Shown: piece after piece, positions 5,784 to 13,196 of the stretch | Layout of the letters: the number at the start of each line of letters is the position of its first letter | Numbering within the stretch: position 1 is the first letter of the stretch | Origin: Clostridiales bacterium UBA7573 | GTDB taxonomy: Bacteria; Bacillota; Clostridia; Oscillospirales; CAG-272 | Length of the DNA stretch: 16,789 bases | Assembly (NCBI GenBank): GCA_002477905.1 | Contig: DLLB01000025.1 | Coordinates: 1-16,789, forward strand | Direction of reading: 5' to 3' | The notes under the pieces: generated by a model | What the model was told of the DNA's origin: nothing | What the model saw: only the letters and a program-made list of their open reading frames with translations | Database searches by the model: none | Translations under genes and position numbers: made by a program

Positions 5784-6842
5784 ATGGAAACTATTTTTAA
5801 CATTCGCAACTATGGTGCGGTCGGTGACGGCGTTACAAACGACACTGCCGCAATCCAAAAAGCCATGGATGACGCCGCAACCTGCCGTGGCAAAGTCCTT
5901 GTCCCGCCGGGAAACTATGCGGTCGGCAAGCTGAAATTAGGAAACGGCGTATGCTTAGAGGGCACTGCCGCATGGAGTTTTCGCTCTTTCGGTAGTTCGA
6001 TCTTCACACTGGTGGATGAGACGGCGGATTGTTTGCTGGACATCACCGGCGCATTTGGTTGCTCGGTTGTGGGCATGAGCCTCAACGGGCAGCACCTCGG
6101 TCAATCCATTCACGGGGTGAAAGTATACTGGGAAAAGTATAACGGCGGTTCGGAAGAAGATACCCCCACCATCGACAACTGCCGGATCGGCAACTTCACC
6201 GGTGACGGTGTGCATTTGGAGCACATCTGGTGTTTCTCCGTCCGGCATTCCATGCTCTGCTTTAATAGCGGTGCGGGACTTTATATCGACGGTTGGGACG
6301 GATTTATTTTAGACAACTGGTTCTCCGGTAACCGCGGGTGCGGAATCAAAGGATTTGTATCCGCGTCCCTCACCATTACGGGAAATCGGGTAGAATGGAA
6401 CGCGCCGGCAGGATTCCATCTGATCTGCGGTGACTCTGTGAACTTTACCGGTAATTTCTTTGATCGCAGCCTTGGTCCGGCAATTATGATCGGAGACGAA
6501 ACGCGCGGTATGACCTGTCTTACCGCAACCGGAAACATCTTCCGCCGGGACGGAAAACCGCGGCAGACAGAATTTACAGATCCTTATGAAAGTTCACACG
6601 TATACCTGAAAAACTCCAAAAATGTGGTCTTTATGGGCAATACTTGTCTGGTCGGGAAGGATGACGGCGGAACAGGCACCACTTCTCCGGACTATAACTT
6701 TGTGCTGAAAGATTGCAAGCACACCATCATTCGCGACAACACCGTGAATTTCGGTGCAATGAAAGAAAGCATCGTAGAACTTGGCGATAACACAGATTGC
6801 ATCATACAGGAAAACATCGGGGAAATCGCACATTTTGAATAA
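5784..6842 (+). CDS. Right-handed parallel beta-helix protein (Pectate_lyase_3 superfamily)
   Basis: A 352-residue protein with the typical opening of the pectate lyase / GH28-related beta-helix superfamily: FNIRNYGAVGDGVTNDTAAIQKAMDDA, then VLVPPGNYAVGKLKL. Repeating coils of about 22-25 residues follow, with alternating hydrophobic residues and Gly-Asn turns (for example TITGNRVEWN, NFTGNFFD, TATGNIFRR, VFMGNTCL, IIRDNTVNF). Family members are glycosidases, lyases or epimerases acting on polysaccharides or oligosaccharides; catalytic residues cannot be assigned from sequence alone. The start at 5784 is preceded by a perfect AAGGAGGT (5771-5778); an ATG at 5748 lacks one. There is no signal peptide, unusual for a polymer-degrading helix, pointing to a cytoplasmic oligosaccharide substrate. 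It is the last gene of its operon and is followed by a strong terminator. Confidence 0.88.
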   Translation: METIFNIRNYGAVGDGVTNDTAAIQKAMDDAATCRGKVLVPPGNYAVGKLKLGNGVCLEGTAAWSFRSFGSSIFTLVDETADCLLDITGAFGCSVVGMSLNGQHLGQSIHGVKVYWEKYNGGSEEDTPTIDNCRIGNFTGDGVHLEHIWCFSVRHSMLCFNSGAGLYIDGWDGFILDNWFSGNRGCGIKGFVSASLTITGNRVEWNAPAGFHLICGDSVNFTGNFFDRSLGPAIMIGDETRGMTCLTATGNIFRRDGKPRQTEFTDPYESSHVYLKNSKNVVFMGNTCLVGKDDGGTGTTSPDYNFVLKDCKHTIIRDNTVNFGAMKESIVELGDNTDCIIQENIGEIAHFE

Positions 6843-6867
6843 TTCCCACGTTTTTCAATAAAAACAC

Positions 6868-6901
6868 AGAAATCCGGCACAACAAGTTGTGCCGGATTTC
6901 T
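6868..6901. terminator. Bidirectional intrinsic terminator between convergent genes
   Basis: AGAAATCCGGCACAAC (6868-6883) and its exact complement (6886-6901) form a 16-bp stem with a 2-nt minimal loop. Rightward it runs into TTTATTC; leftward it is followed by TGTGTTTTTATT. It separates the beta-helix gene from the convergent sipL-like gene. Confidence 0.85.
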
Positions 6902-6921
6902 TTATTCAGAATGTGTTTGTA

Positions 6922-8508
6922 TTACACGTTTCCCGCCTCGTGTGTGATGAGAAGTACACCCGTGGAAACAGTATCCTCCTCTGTCAAATTGTTGACTTTT
7001 GCAATCTCTCGACGCGTGGTGTGATAATGCTTGGCGATCTCCCACAGCCGTTCTCCCTCCTGCGGAAAATACAGCGTCATCGTGGCAGGAGAATCGGTGT
7101 ACGGCTGTCCGGAAAGCGGTGTGACCGCATCCAGAATGGTTTCTTTATCGGAGGAAACCACATCAAAGTCCAAAGCAACCTCTAAATTGACATACAAATT
7201 GGTAGAGTCCAGCCGCCCGCCGGCGGCAATCACACGACAATCCAAAGTTGTCTCCGGCGATGTTTGGGTAAAGATACCGGGGACTTCACACCGGAGCGGG
7301 ACCTGAAAAGTGACATCGGTCAATGTTCCGCCATGATCGGAAGTCAGCAATACCACCACCTGTGCAGTTCCTTCAAACAGCATCCTACCTCGTTCTGCAT
7401 CATAGCGTGTTTGCGTCAATTTGGGTTCTGCACTGAGCATCAAAACATTGTGCGCACTTTCTTCCATGCCGATCTCCGCGCGCGTTTTGCTTTCATTTAC
7501 GGAAAAATTGGTATGATATACACCACACAGGCGCGGTACTGTCAAGGTAACATAGTTGCTCTCGCAAGCGCAGGCAGTAGAATAAACGTCCCGCGTCACC
7601 TCCGGCGCAATATTCCGCATACACGCAAACAGCAGGTCGTATTCCAAATCCAACGCAACAATGCGTTTTTCCCCATAACTGTTTTCCTGTGCTTCTCCGT
7701 GAATTACCCGCAAAGACGGAATTGCACGGCAGGAATAGTCCGTATCCAATCCCGGATTCTCCATACTATACGAAATCGGAAAAGCCCGCGACAGAGAAAT
7801 ATACTGGGTTTCATCGGTTCCTGCAATTTCATATAACAGATTGATATGCGCATTTCCTTTCCCGATCACCTGATCTTCTGTAAAATGCGCGTCTGTAAAA
7901 TGCAATAGCGCATCACAGCAAAGCAGATTTCCGATCGGCGGCAGACTGCCGTCAAGCTCAATTTCCTCCCGGAATGCGCAATCCTTTGCTTCCAGTTGCC
8001 GATATTCCATGACCGGAATGGTTTGGGTATCACACTGTAAAGCCGCTTCTTCGGCAATCGTTTTTGCACCGATCACTTTCGGTGTGACGCAACGACGAAA
8101 ATGTTCTGTCATATGGCACAGGATTTTGGCTTTCAGGTTGATCTTACGCGGTCCGAGTACCCGGCAATTTACCTGCTCTGTCTGCACCGTCACACGCACA
8201 TCCCGTTCTTCACCGAGTTCAGCGCCATATGGACAGCTTCCCTTGAAATCCACGGTAAAATCCGCGCACTGCAATCGTTCATCTTCTGTTAGGAACAAAA
8301 TCCGGAATACAACCGCCCCCTCATATTCCATCTCGGTTGCGTTCGGATAAATCCCGTCCAAATGTGCGTCTGCCTGCACGCGCAGGATTCGATGAATATC
8401 GCCGTAGTAATCCGGCATTCCGAAATCCGACGCGGCTTCCGTACTGCAAGTCTGCTCGGTTCTAACCCACGCGCAAAGCGCGTCTTTCATTTGATATTGT
8501 TCCTCCAT
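6922..8508 (-). CDS. sipL: SipL-like spore morphogenesis protein (DUF3794/SPOCS repeats plus C-terminal LysM)
   Basis: A 528-residue protein matching the Clostridia SipL layout: DUF3794 (SPOCS) beta-rich modules, three by eye (about 30-130, 155-265 and 335-435), then a C-terminal LysM domain (about 475-525, with FPQEGERLWEIAKHYHTTRREIAKVNNL). In Clostridioides difficile SipL binds the ATPase SpoIVA through its LysM region and anchors the spore coat to the forespore; length (about 510-530 residues) and order fit. The start at 8508 is fixed by AAAAAGGAGA (8516-8525) 7 nt upstream; a TTG at 8532 is not credible. It lies 61 nt downstream of sigK on the same strand and has its own sigma-E-type promoter, as expected for a mother-cell gene. 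Paralogous SPOCS/LysM proteins exist, so strict orthology is not proven. Confidence 0.88.
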   Translation of the reverse strand: MEEQYQMKDALCAWVRTEQTCSTEAASDFGMPDYYGDIHRILRVQADAHLDGIYPNATEMEYEGAVVFRILFLTEDERLQCADFTVDFKGSCPYGAELGEERDVRVTVQTEQVNCRVLGPRKINLKAKILCHMTEHFRRCVTPKVIGAKTIAEEAALQCDTQTIPVMEYRQLEAKDCAFREEIELDGSLPPIGNLLCCDALLHFTDAHFTEDQVIGKGNAHINLLYEIAGTDETQYISLSRAFPISYSMENPGLDTDYSCRAIPSLRVIHGEAQENSYGEKRIVALDLEYDLLFACMRNIAPEVTRDVYSTACACESNYVTLTVPRLCGVYHTNFSVNESKTRAEIGMEESAHNVLMLSAEPKLTQTRYDAERGRMLFEGTAQVVVLLTSDHGGTLTDVTFQVPLRCEVPGIFTQTSPETTLDCRVIAAGGRLDSTNLYVNLEVALDFDVVSSDKETILDAVTPLSGQPYTDSPATMTLYFPQEGERLWEIAKHYHTTRREIAKVNNLTEEDTVSTGVLLITHEAGNV

Positions 8509-8546
8509 GCCGTTCTCTCCTTTTTGTATCAAAATCTTCTTACCGC

Positions 8547-8576
8547 ACTATATGCGTGCAGATTTCGCTTTATGAC
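8547..8576 (-). promoter_or_regulatory. Sigma-E-type (mother cell) promoter candidate for the sipL-like gene
   Basis: On the minus strand GTCATA (8576-8571) is followed after 16 nt by CATATAGT (8554-8547). This fits the sigma-E pattern as I know it (ATA, 16 nt, CATACAAT-like). It overlaps the last codons of sigK and leaves a leader of about 30 nt before the ribosome site. Sigma-E control of sipL is known in Clostridia, which supports the reading. Confidence 0.5.
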
Positions 8577-9262
8577 TGCCTCCCGCGATCCTGCAGACCT
8601 TCGTGAATTTTCTCCAGCGCAGACTTTTCCAAACGACTGACATAAGAACGGGAAATTCCAAGCTTTGTCGCAATTTCCCTTTGCGTTGCGGGGCGGCGGT
8701 TTCCTAAGCCGTAGCGCAAAATCACAATTCGTTTTTCTCTGTCATTTAACCTTGCCGCCATCACCCGCATCGCGGCAGCGGAATTCATTTTGCGATCCAG
8801 ATCGTCCGCGATCGTGTCCTCACAACGTATGACATCCATATAAGTCAACGGATTCCCATCCTTATCCATATCAATGGTTTCATTCATGGAAACTTCCTGC
8901 GCGGCTTTTTTCTGCGTACGAAAATACATCAAAATCTCATTTTGCAGACATTTACTTGCGTAGGTAGCAAACTTCGCGCCATTTTCCGGATTATAGGAAT
9001 CAATCGCCTTAATCAATCCGATGGTACCAACTGACATTAAATCCTCCTGACACTGACTTCCCGTATAATATTTTTTTACAATATGAGCAACCAGACGCAG
9101 ATTATGCTCAATGAGTACACTTCGTGCGATTGCATCTCCGTCTCGCGCTTTTTGAAAATACATTTTTTCTTCCTTAGCATCCAATGGCGGTGGAAAAGTC
9201 TTACTTCCGGAAATATGTAAAAACAAATAACGGAATCGTAGCAAAAAGGAAAACACAAGCAT
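8570..9262 (-). CDS. sigK: RNA polymerase sporulation sigma factor SigK
   Basis: A 230-residue sigma-70 family factor active in the mother cell late in sporulation. Region 2 spans about residues 45-115, with IEHNLRLVAHIVKK (the SigK form; SigE usually has LVVYIARKF), EDLMSVGTIGLIKAIDSYNP and FATYASKCLQNEILMYFR. Region 4 spans about 160-215, with the helix-turn-helix TQREIATKLGISRSYVSRLEK. The hydrophobic N-terminus (about residues 1-25) before KTFPPPL resembles the SigK pro-sequence. AAGGAG (9266-9271) lies only 3 nt before the ATG at 9262; a GTG two codons later would have a better 9-nt spacing, so the exact start is uncertain. The coding region is intact, with no skin-type insertion. It precedes the sipL-like gene. 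Confidence 0.93.
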   Translation of the reverse strand: MLVFSFLLRFRYLFLHISGSKTFPPPLDAKEEKMYFQKARDGDAIARSVLIEHNLRLVAHIVKKYYTGSQCQEDLMSVGTIGLIKAIDSYNPENGAKFATYASKCLQNEILMYFRTQKKAAQEVSMNETIDMDKDGNPLTYMDVIRCEDTIADDLDRKMNSAAAMRVMAARLNDREKRIVILRYGLGNRRPATQREIATKLGISRSYVSRLEKSALEKIHEGLQDRGRQS

Positions 9263-9291
9263 CGGCTCCTTCGCATTTTTTTGCAAACCCC

Positions 9292-9320
9292 TGTACAAAA
9301 TTCTACAAATATGCTATAAT
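9292..9320 (+). promoter_or_regulatory. Extended -10 promoter for the RNA methyltransferase gene
   Basis: TGTACA (9292-9297), 17 nt, then TATAAT (9315-9320) preceded by TGC, which makes an extended -10 (TGnTATAAT). The predicted start near 9327 gives a leader of about 210 nt before the methyltransferase ATG. It lies just upstream of sigK, which is transcribed the other way. Confidence 0.7.
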
Positions 9321-9326
9321 ACGCAA

Positions 9327-9535
9327 AGAAGCCTGCACCGTCGGCTTTCAAACTCCGTTTGTTTGCGTGCCGGATCACGCCCCATGCAAAAACAAACTTG
9401 TGCGTTTTACCTCTGTAAAATTTTCAAGGTATTTGCAGAATACCATCCGGCAAAGCCGGTATCCAAACCTTATGCCAAAATATGCGCATTTATACCGGCT
9501 CTGCAAGTCAACCAATAGGAAAGGATCCTGGATCT
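9327..9535 (+). other. Long structured 5' leader with competing helices (candidate cis-regulatory RNA)
   Basis: No coding frame with a ribosome site is visible here. Several exact helices can form: GGTATT (9428-9433) with AATACC (9439-9444); CCGGC (9447-9451) with GCCGG (9455-9459); GCCGGTAT (9455-9462) with ATACCGGC (9492-9499); and TTGCAGA (9433-9439) with TCTGCAA (9500-9506). The last two stack into one long pairing and exclude the first two. A further hairpin, GCGTG/CACGC with flanking GTTTGTTT/AAACAAAC pairing, spans about 9357-9397. There is no U-run after the late helices, so control would be at translation. I recognise no known riboswitch class. Confidence 0.4.
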
Positions 9536-10321
9536 ATGAAAAAAGAAGCAGAAAAATTTGCAGATTCCAATTTGTTTGAGGGCATGACTTCTCTGCGCGC
9601 GATCATGGAATCTGCGATGCAGGGACAGAATGACCGCAAGATCGAAATCGTATATTTTGCAGAAGAAAAACGAGAAAAAAAAGCACGGGAGCTTGCTTTT
9701 TTACAACGCAAACAAGACACCTTCGGCTATCAGTTACAATTTCTTCCGCTTGCCGCATTGCATGAGATGGCAACCGGGAATACCCATGGCGGCATTCTCG
9801 CGCGTTGCTCCGAACGTACCTTTGCGGCGGCAACCGCCGCATTCCAATCGGAGAATCCGTTTTTGGTTTTGATCGACGGCGTGGAGGATCCCTACAATTT
9901 CGGATACGCTCTGCGCTCCCTGTATGCTGCCGGTGCAAACGGCATTCTGCTTGCGCCGCGCAACTGGATGGGTGCCGCGGGCGTAGTTTGCAGAGCATCT
10001 GCCGGTGCTTCGGAACGCTTCCCGATGTACGCCTGCGGTCCCGATCCGGTTGTGACATTACAAGCGGCAAAAAACGCAGGCTACCGCATTATCTGTGCCG
10101 ATCTTGCCCATTCCGTGTCCGTCTATGATGCGGATCTTTCTTTCCCGCTGTTATTGATTGTGGGTGGTGAAAAACGAGGCATCTGCGCCCCTGTTTTACA
10201 ATGTGCAGACTGCATTGTACGATTGGATTACGGGCGGGAATTTGCCGCCGCCCTTTCCACCGCTTCCGCGGCGACCATTCTTGGATTTGAAATTTTCCGG
10301 CGCAATCGGGGCGGCGTTTGA
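9536..10321 (+). CDS. TrmH/SpoU-family RNA 2'-O-ribose methyltransferase
   Basis: A 261-residue SPOUT-class RNA methyltransferase using S-adenosylmethionine. A small N-terminal substrate-binding domain (about 10-95; NLFEGMTSLRAIME, then a THGGILA segment) precedes the knotted catalytic domain. SPOUT motif 1 is IDGVEDPYNFGYALRSLYAAGANGI (D114, P119, N121) and motif 2 is LLLIVGGEKRGI. Motif 3 is LDYGREFAAALSTASAATILGFE, which departs from the usual IPMxG..SLNVSVAA: the Asn is replaced. The target, probably rRNA or tRNA, is not predictable. AAAGGA (9520-9525) lies 10 nt before the ATG; an upstream ATG at 9482 has no ribosome site. It has its own promoter and a long leader. It is separate from the sigma-K-type unit that follows. 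Confidence 0.87.
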   Translation: MKKEAEKFADSNLFEGMTSLRAIMESAMQGQNDRKIEIVYFAEEKREKKARELAFLQRKQDTFGYQLQFLPLAALHEMATGNTHGGILARCSERTFAAATAAFQSENPFLVLIDGVEDPYNFGYALRSLYAAGANGILLAPRNWMGAAGVVCRASAGASERFPMYACGPDPVVTLQAAKNAGYRIICADLAHSVSVYDADLSFPLLLIVGGEKRGICAPVLQCADCIVRLDYGREFAAALSTASAATILGFEIFRRNRGGV

Positions 10322-10350
10322 CCGGTTTCATTTCACTTCTTTCCTTTTTT

Positions 10351-10378
10351 CACAAAAATTCGTTTCCCACATACAATA
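10351..10378 (+). promoter_or_regulatory. Sigma-K-type promoter candidate upstream of the ATPase gene
   Basis: AC (10352-10353), 16 nt, then CATACAATA (10370-10378) matches the sigma-K pattern as I know it, AC-N16-CATAnnnTA, and also contains the CATACAAT of sigma-E. The same bases can be read as a sigma-A promoter, TTCACA (10349-10354), 17 nt, TACAAT (10372-10377), so the sigma factor is not settled by sequence alone. Confidence 0.5.
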
Positions 10379-10423
10379 AAGTGAACGGGGATTCCCCCCG
10401 AATTTGCAAGTGGGAGTGACTTT

Positions 10424-11500
10424 ATGATGCAACCTGAAAGCGCCTCGCATGATCGCTATTTTGCCGCCGCCAATACCTATCACGGCTTTGTCAATCATTT
10501 CGACGAAGTATTCTCCGATCTTTCCCATCTTTACCTTATCAAAGGTGGGAGCGGCACGGGAAAATCCCGCTTTATGCAGGAATATGCCGTGCGCGCGGAA
10601 AACAGCGGCTATCACCCGCTCCGCTTTTATTGCTCCTTTGATCCGACCTCGCTTGACGGCGTTTTGATTCCGGAACGAAAAATCGGAATTTTAGACGCGA
10701 CCGCGCCGCACACGAAAGAACCAAAATACCCGGGAATTTACGACGAGATCCTGAATCTCGGCGCCTTTTGGGATACCAAACGACTTTTTGAAAAACGCGC
10801 ACATATTCTGCACTGTATGCATCAAAAAAACAGTTTATTCACGCAAGCGTACCGTCTGCTTGCCGCCGCCGGCAGAGCCGCCGAAGAGGCGGAAGCACTC
10901 ACTGCGGAAGCCGTATTGCCGCAAAAAATCGCCGCCTGTGCGCAACGCTTTTTTAAGCAGGAAAAGCCACACGGTGCGCCTGGAAAACTCCTCCTGCGCC
11001 AAACTGACGGAATCGGCATGAACGGGTTTGTACATTTCCCCTCGTTAGAACAACGTGCGCAAACGCATATCGCACTGAAAGACGCGCATGAAATTGCGCA
11101 TCTCTATCTACAGCAATTCTGCAAAGAAGCGCAACGCGTCGGTCATACGGCAGAGGTCAGCTTCTCCGCGCTGGAACCGACGCAACTGCGCCGGATTCTG
11201 CTATCCGACTGTGATCTGTGTCTGACGCCGGAAGCAGACGCCATAGCGCCGATGCGCGTTCTCAATACCGATCGTTTTCTGGATCATTCTCTCTATGCAA
11301 CCCGTCGTCCGCGAATTCGTTTCTGCAAAAAAGTACGGAACGAATTGATTTCGGAAGCCATTACGGTCTTTTCGGAAATCAAAACACTCCATTTTGCCAT
11401 AGAAGATGACTATCGGGATGCCATGGATTTTCCTGCAAAAGAGGCTTATTCTGCCGCTTTTTTGGATACCGTATTTCCGGACACCGCAAAGTCACACTGA
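10424..11500 (+). CDS. P-loop ATPase of the PRK06851-like two-domain family
   Basis: A 358-residue ATPase with Walker A GGSGTGKS at residues 41-48, followed by the family-typical SLDGVLIPERKIGILDATAPHTKEPKYPGIYDEILNLGAFWD. As I recall the family, it consists of two tandem P-loop domains common in spore-forming Firmicutes, with unknown function. Here the second domain (from about residue 185) keeps the shape, including FVHFPSL, a LEPTQLRRILL stretch and a C-terminal helix ending DAMDFPAKEAY, but where the second Walker A should be there is KDAHEIAHL, so it cannot bind nucleotide in the standard way. The ATG at 10424 has GGGAG (10412-10416) 7 nt upstream; a second ATG follows immediately. The preceding sigma-K-like promoter suggests sporulation expression. 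The radical SAM gene starts 40 nt downstream with no terminator between. Confidence 0.82.
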   Translation: MMQPESASHDRYFAAANTYHGFVNHFDEVFSDLSHLYLIKGGSGTGKSRFMQEYAVRAENSGYHPLRFYCSFDPTSLDGVLIPERKIGILDATAPHTKEPKYPGIYDEILNLGAFWDTKRLFEKRAHILHCMHQKNSLFTQAYRLLAAAGRAAEEAEALTAEAVLPQKIAACAQRFFKQEKPHGAPGKLLLRQTDGIGMNGFVHFPSLEQRAQTHIALKDAHEIAHLYLQQFCKEAQRVGHTAEVSFSALEPTQLRRILLSDCDLCLTPEADAIAPMRVLNTDRFLDHSLYATRRPRIRFCKKVRNELISEAITVFSEIKTLHFAIEDDYRDAMDFPAKEAYSAAFLDTVFPDTAKSH

Positions 11501-11540
11501 TGTGCAAAACAAAATCTGAAAAGAAAGGACGTCCTTTTCC

Positions 11541-13151
11541 TTGCACGTTGTATTATTTGCGCTAAACGCCTCCTATGTGCATACCAATCTTGCCATTCGC
11601 TGCCTTGCCGAACCTTTGCTTGCAGCAGGGCATCAGGTCACAATGCTTGAATATCACTTAAAAGACCGCAAAGATGCGGTTCTGCACGCACTGTATCAGG
11701 CAAATGCGGATGTATACGGCTTCTCCGTATACATCTGGAATCGGGATCAGATCCTGTCTTTGGCGCAGGATCTGAAAACCCTGCGTCCGCAATGCCGAAT
11801 CATCTGCGGCGGACCGGAAGTTTCATTTGCAGAGGAATCCTTTTTTACCCGTTATCCGTTTGTAGATGAAGTCATCCGTGGGGAGGGAGAGGAAGTTTTT
11901 CCCCGTCTCTTAAATCAACCGCCCCAGCCGCACACTTTTCATACCGGCACTCCGTATGCGGATTTTGTACATACAGGCATTCATTACACACAAAATCATT
12001 TACCAAACGGCGGAATTGTTTATTACGAATCCTCCCGCGGCTGTCCGTATCGCTGTGCCTATTGTTTATCTGCTGTCAAAACGCTGTCCGGCGAAAAAAT
12101 CCGCGCGAAAAGTGCGGAATGCACACTGGCACAGTTATCGGAATTCGAAGCGTTTGAAAATATCCGCGTGATTAAATTTGTAGATCGGACCTTTAACTTT
12201 TCTCCGCAAAGAGCCGTGGAAATCTGGGATGCCTTACGCTCGGACAAGTATACCAAACACTATCATTTTGAAATCTGTGCTTCGCTTTTGAACGAAGCGG
12301 CATTTGCGATCCTTGCCAAAATGCCCGCCGGAAAAATTCAATTTGAAATTGGAGTACAGAGTACCAATCCCAAGACGCTGGAGGCAGTTGACCGCCACGA
12401 TCAACCGCAAACGGTACTTGCCAATATCCGGCGTCTGTATGAAATGGGCAACATCCATATTCATACCGATTTGATTGCCGGACTGCCCTATGAAGATTTC
12501 GCCCGTTTCGGACAATCTTTTGATGCACTGTTCGGAAACTGCCATCAGCTACAACTGGGATTTCTGAAACTACTACCGGGTTCTCCGCTTGCCGCACATG
12601 CGCCGGAATACGCATATCGTGCGCAAAAAGATCCGCCTTATGAGATTTTGGAAAATCGCTTTTTAAGTTATGAAGAACTGACACGGCTCCACGCCGTGGA
12701 CCGCATACAGGATCGATTTGTCAACAGTGGACGTTTTGCACGGGCAATCCGCCGATGGATGGACACAGAACCGTCTGCATTCGCTGCTTTCTGTGCCTTC
12801 GCGGATAAACTTGCCCAAAATCCGGCGTCGATCTCTCAGATTGCCGCGTATGAAGCACTCTATCAGTTCGCGCTTGCACGGATTCCGCAAGCAGCTCAAG
12901 CGTTCTTTCATGATGCGCTTGCACTTGATTTTTTACAATGGGAAACCGGTCCTTTGCCGCAGTGCATCCGGGTGGAACCGATACAGGAGCCCGCACTGCG
13001 CCATGCTATCCTCCCACACTTAAAGTCCGTTTTTCCCAATTTGCAACCCAGCGCTCTGTTTTTCTGCCGTCTTTCCTCCACACCCGGCAAAGTCACCGTC
13101 GTGGATCGGAAACAGCATCTTGTCACCGAAATTCCGGAACCCATCTGCTAA
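11541..13151 (+). CDS. B12-binding-domain radical SAM protein with DUF4080
   Basis: A 536-residue protein with an N-terminal cobalamin-binding-like Rossmann domain (about 1-135; HVVLFALNASYVHTNLAIR, IICGGPEVSF, VIRGEGEEVFPRLL), a radical SAM core with CxxxCxxC (C168, C172, C175 in SSRGCPYRCAYCLSA) for a 4Fe-4S cluster, and a C-terminal DUF4080-type region (about 370-520). The base-off DxHxxG motif is not visible, so cobalamin may not be bound in the classic way. The chemistry and substrate of the DUF4080 group are not established to my knowledge. The start is a TTG at 11541: the family N-terminus aligns directly from it, no other start is in frame nearby, and AAAGGA lies 11 nt upstream inside a short palindrome. 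It is probably co-transcribed with the ATPase gene and ends at a strong terminator. Confidence 0.9.
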   Translation: MHVVLFALNASYVHTNLAIRCLAEPLLAAGHQVTMLEYHLKDRKDAVLHALYQANADVYGFSVYIWNRDQILSLAQDLKTLRPQCRIICGGPEVSFAEESFFTRYPFVDEVIRGEGEEVFPRLLNQPPQPHTFHTGTPYADFVHTGIHYTQNHLPNGGIVYYESSRGCPYRCAYCLSAVKTLSGEKIRAKSAECTLAQLSEFEAFENIRVIKFVDRTFNFSPQRAVEIWDALRSDKYTKHYHFEICASLLNEAAFAILAKMPAGKIQFEIGVQSTNPKTLEAVDRHDQPQTVLANIRRLYEMGNIHIHTDLIAGLPYEDFARFGQSFDALFGNCHQLQLGFLKLLPGSPLAAHAPEYAYRAQKDPPYEILENRFLSYEELTRLHAVDRIQDRFVNSGRFARAIRRWMDTEPSAFAAFCAFADKLAQNPASISQIAAYEALYQFALARIPQAAQAFFHDALALDFLQWETGPLPQCIRVEPIQEPALRHAILPHLKSVFPNLQPSALFFCRLSSTPGKVTVVDRKQHLVTEIPEPIC

Positions 13152-13157
13152 AAATCA

Positions 13158-13196
13158 AGCCGCCCGTATTATTCGCTACGGACGGCTGACTTTTTT
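13158..13196. terminator. Bidirectional intrinsic terminator
   Basis: AGCCGCCCGTA (13158-13168) pairs with TACGGACGGCT (13177-13187) with one mismatch around an 8-nt loop. Rightward it is followed by GACTTTTTTAT; leftward by TGATTTTTAG. It ends both the radical SAM gene and the convergent exonuclease gene, whose TAA overlaps the rightward T-run. Confidence 0.85.

Noticed and set aside
9327..9535. Small gene or tRNA in the gap before the methyltransferase
   Set aside because: No frame with a ribosome site, no T-loop or acceptor pairing, and no match to known small RNAs that I can recognise; RNA structure explains the region better.
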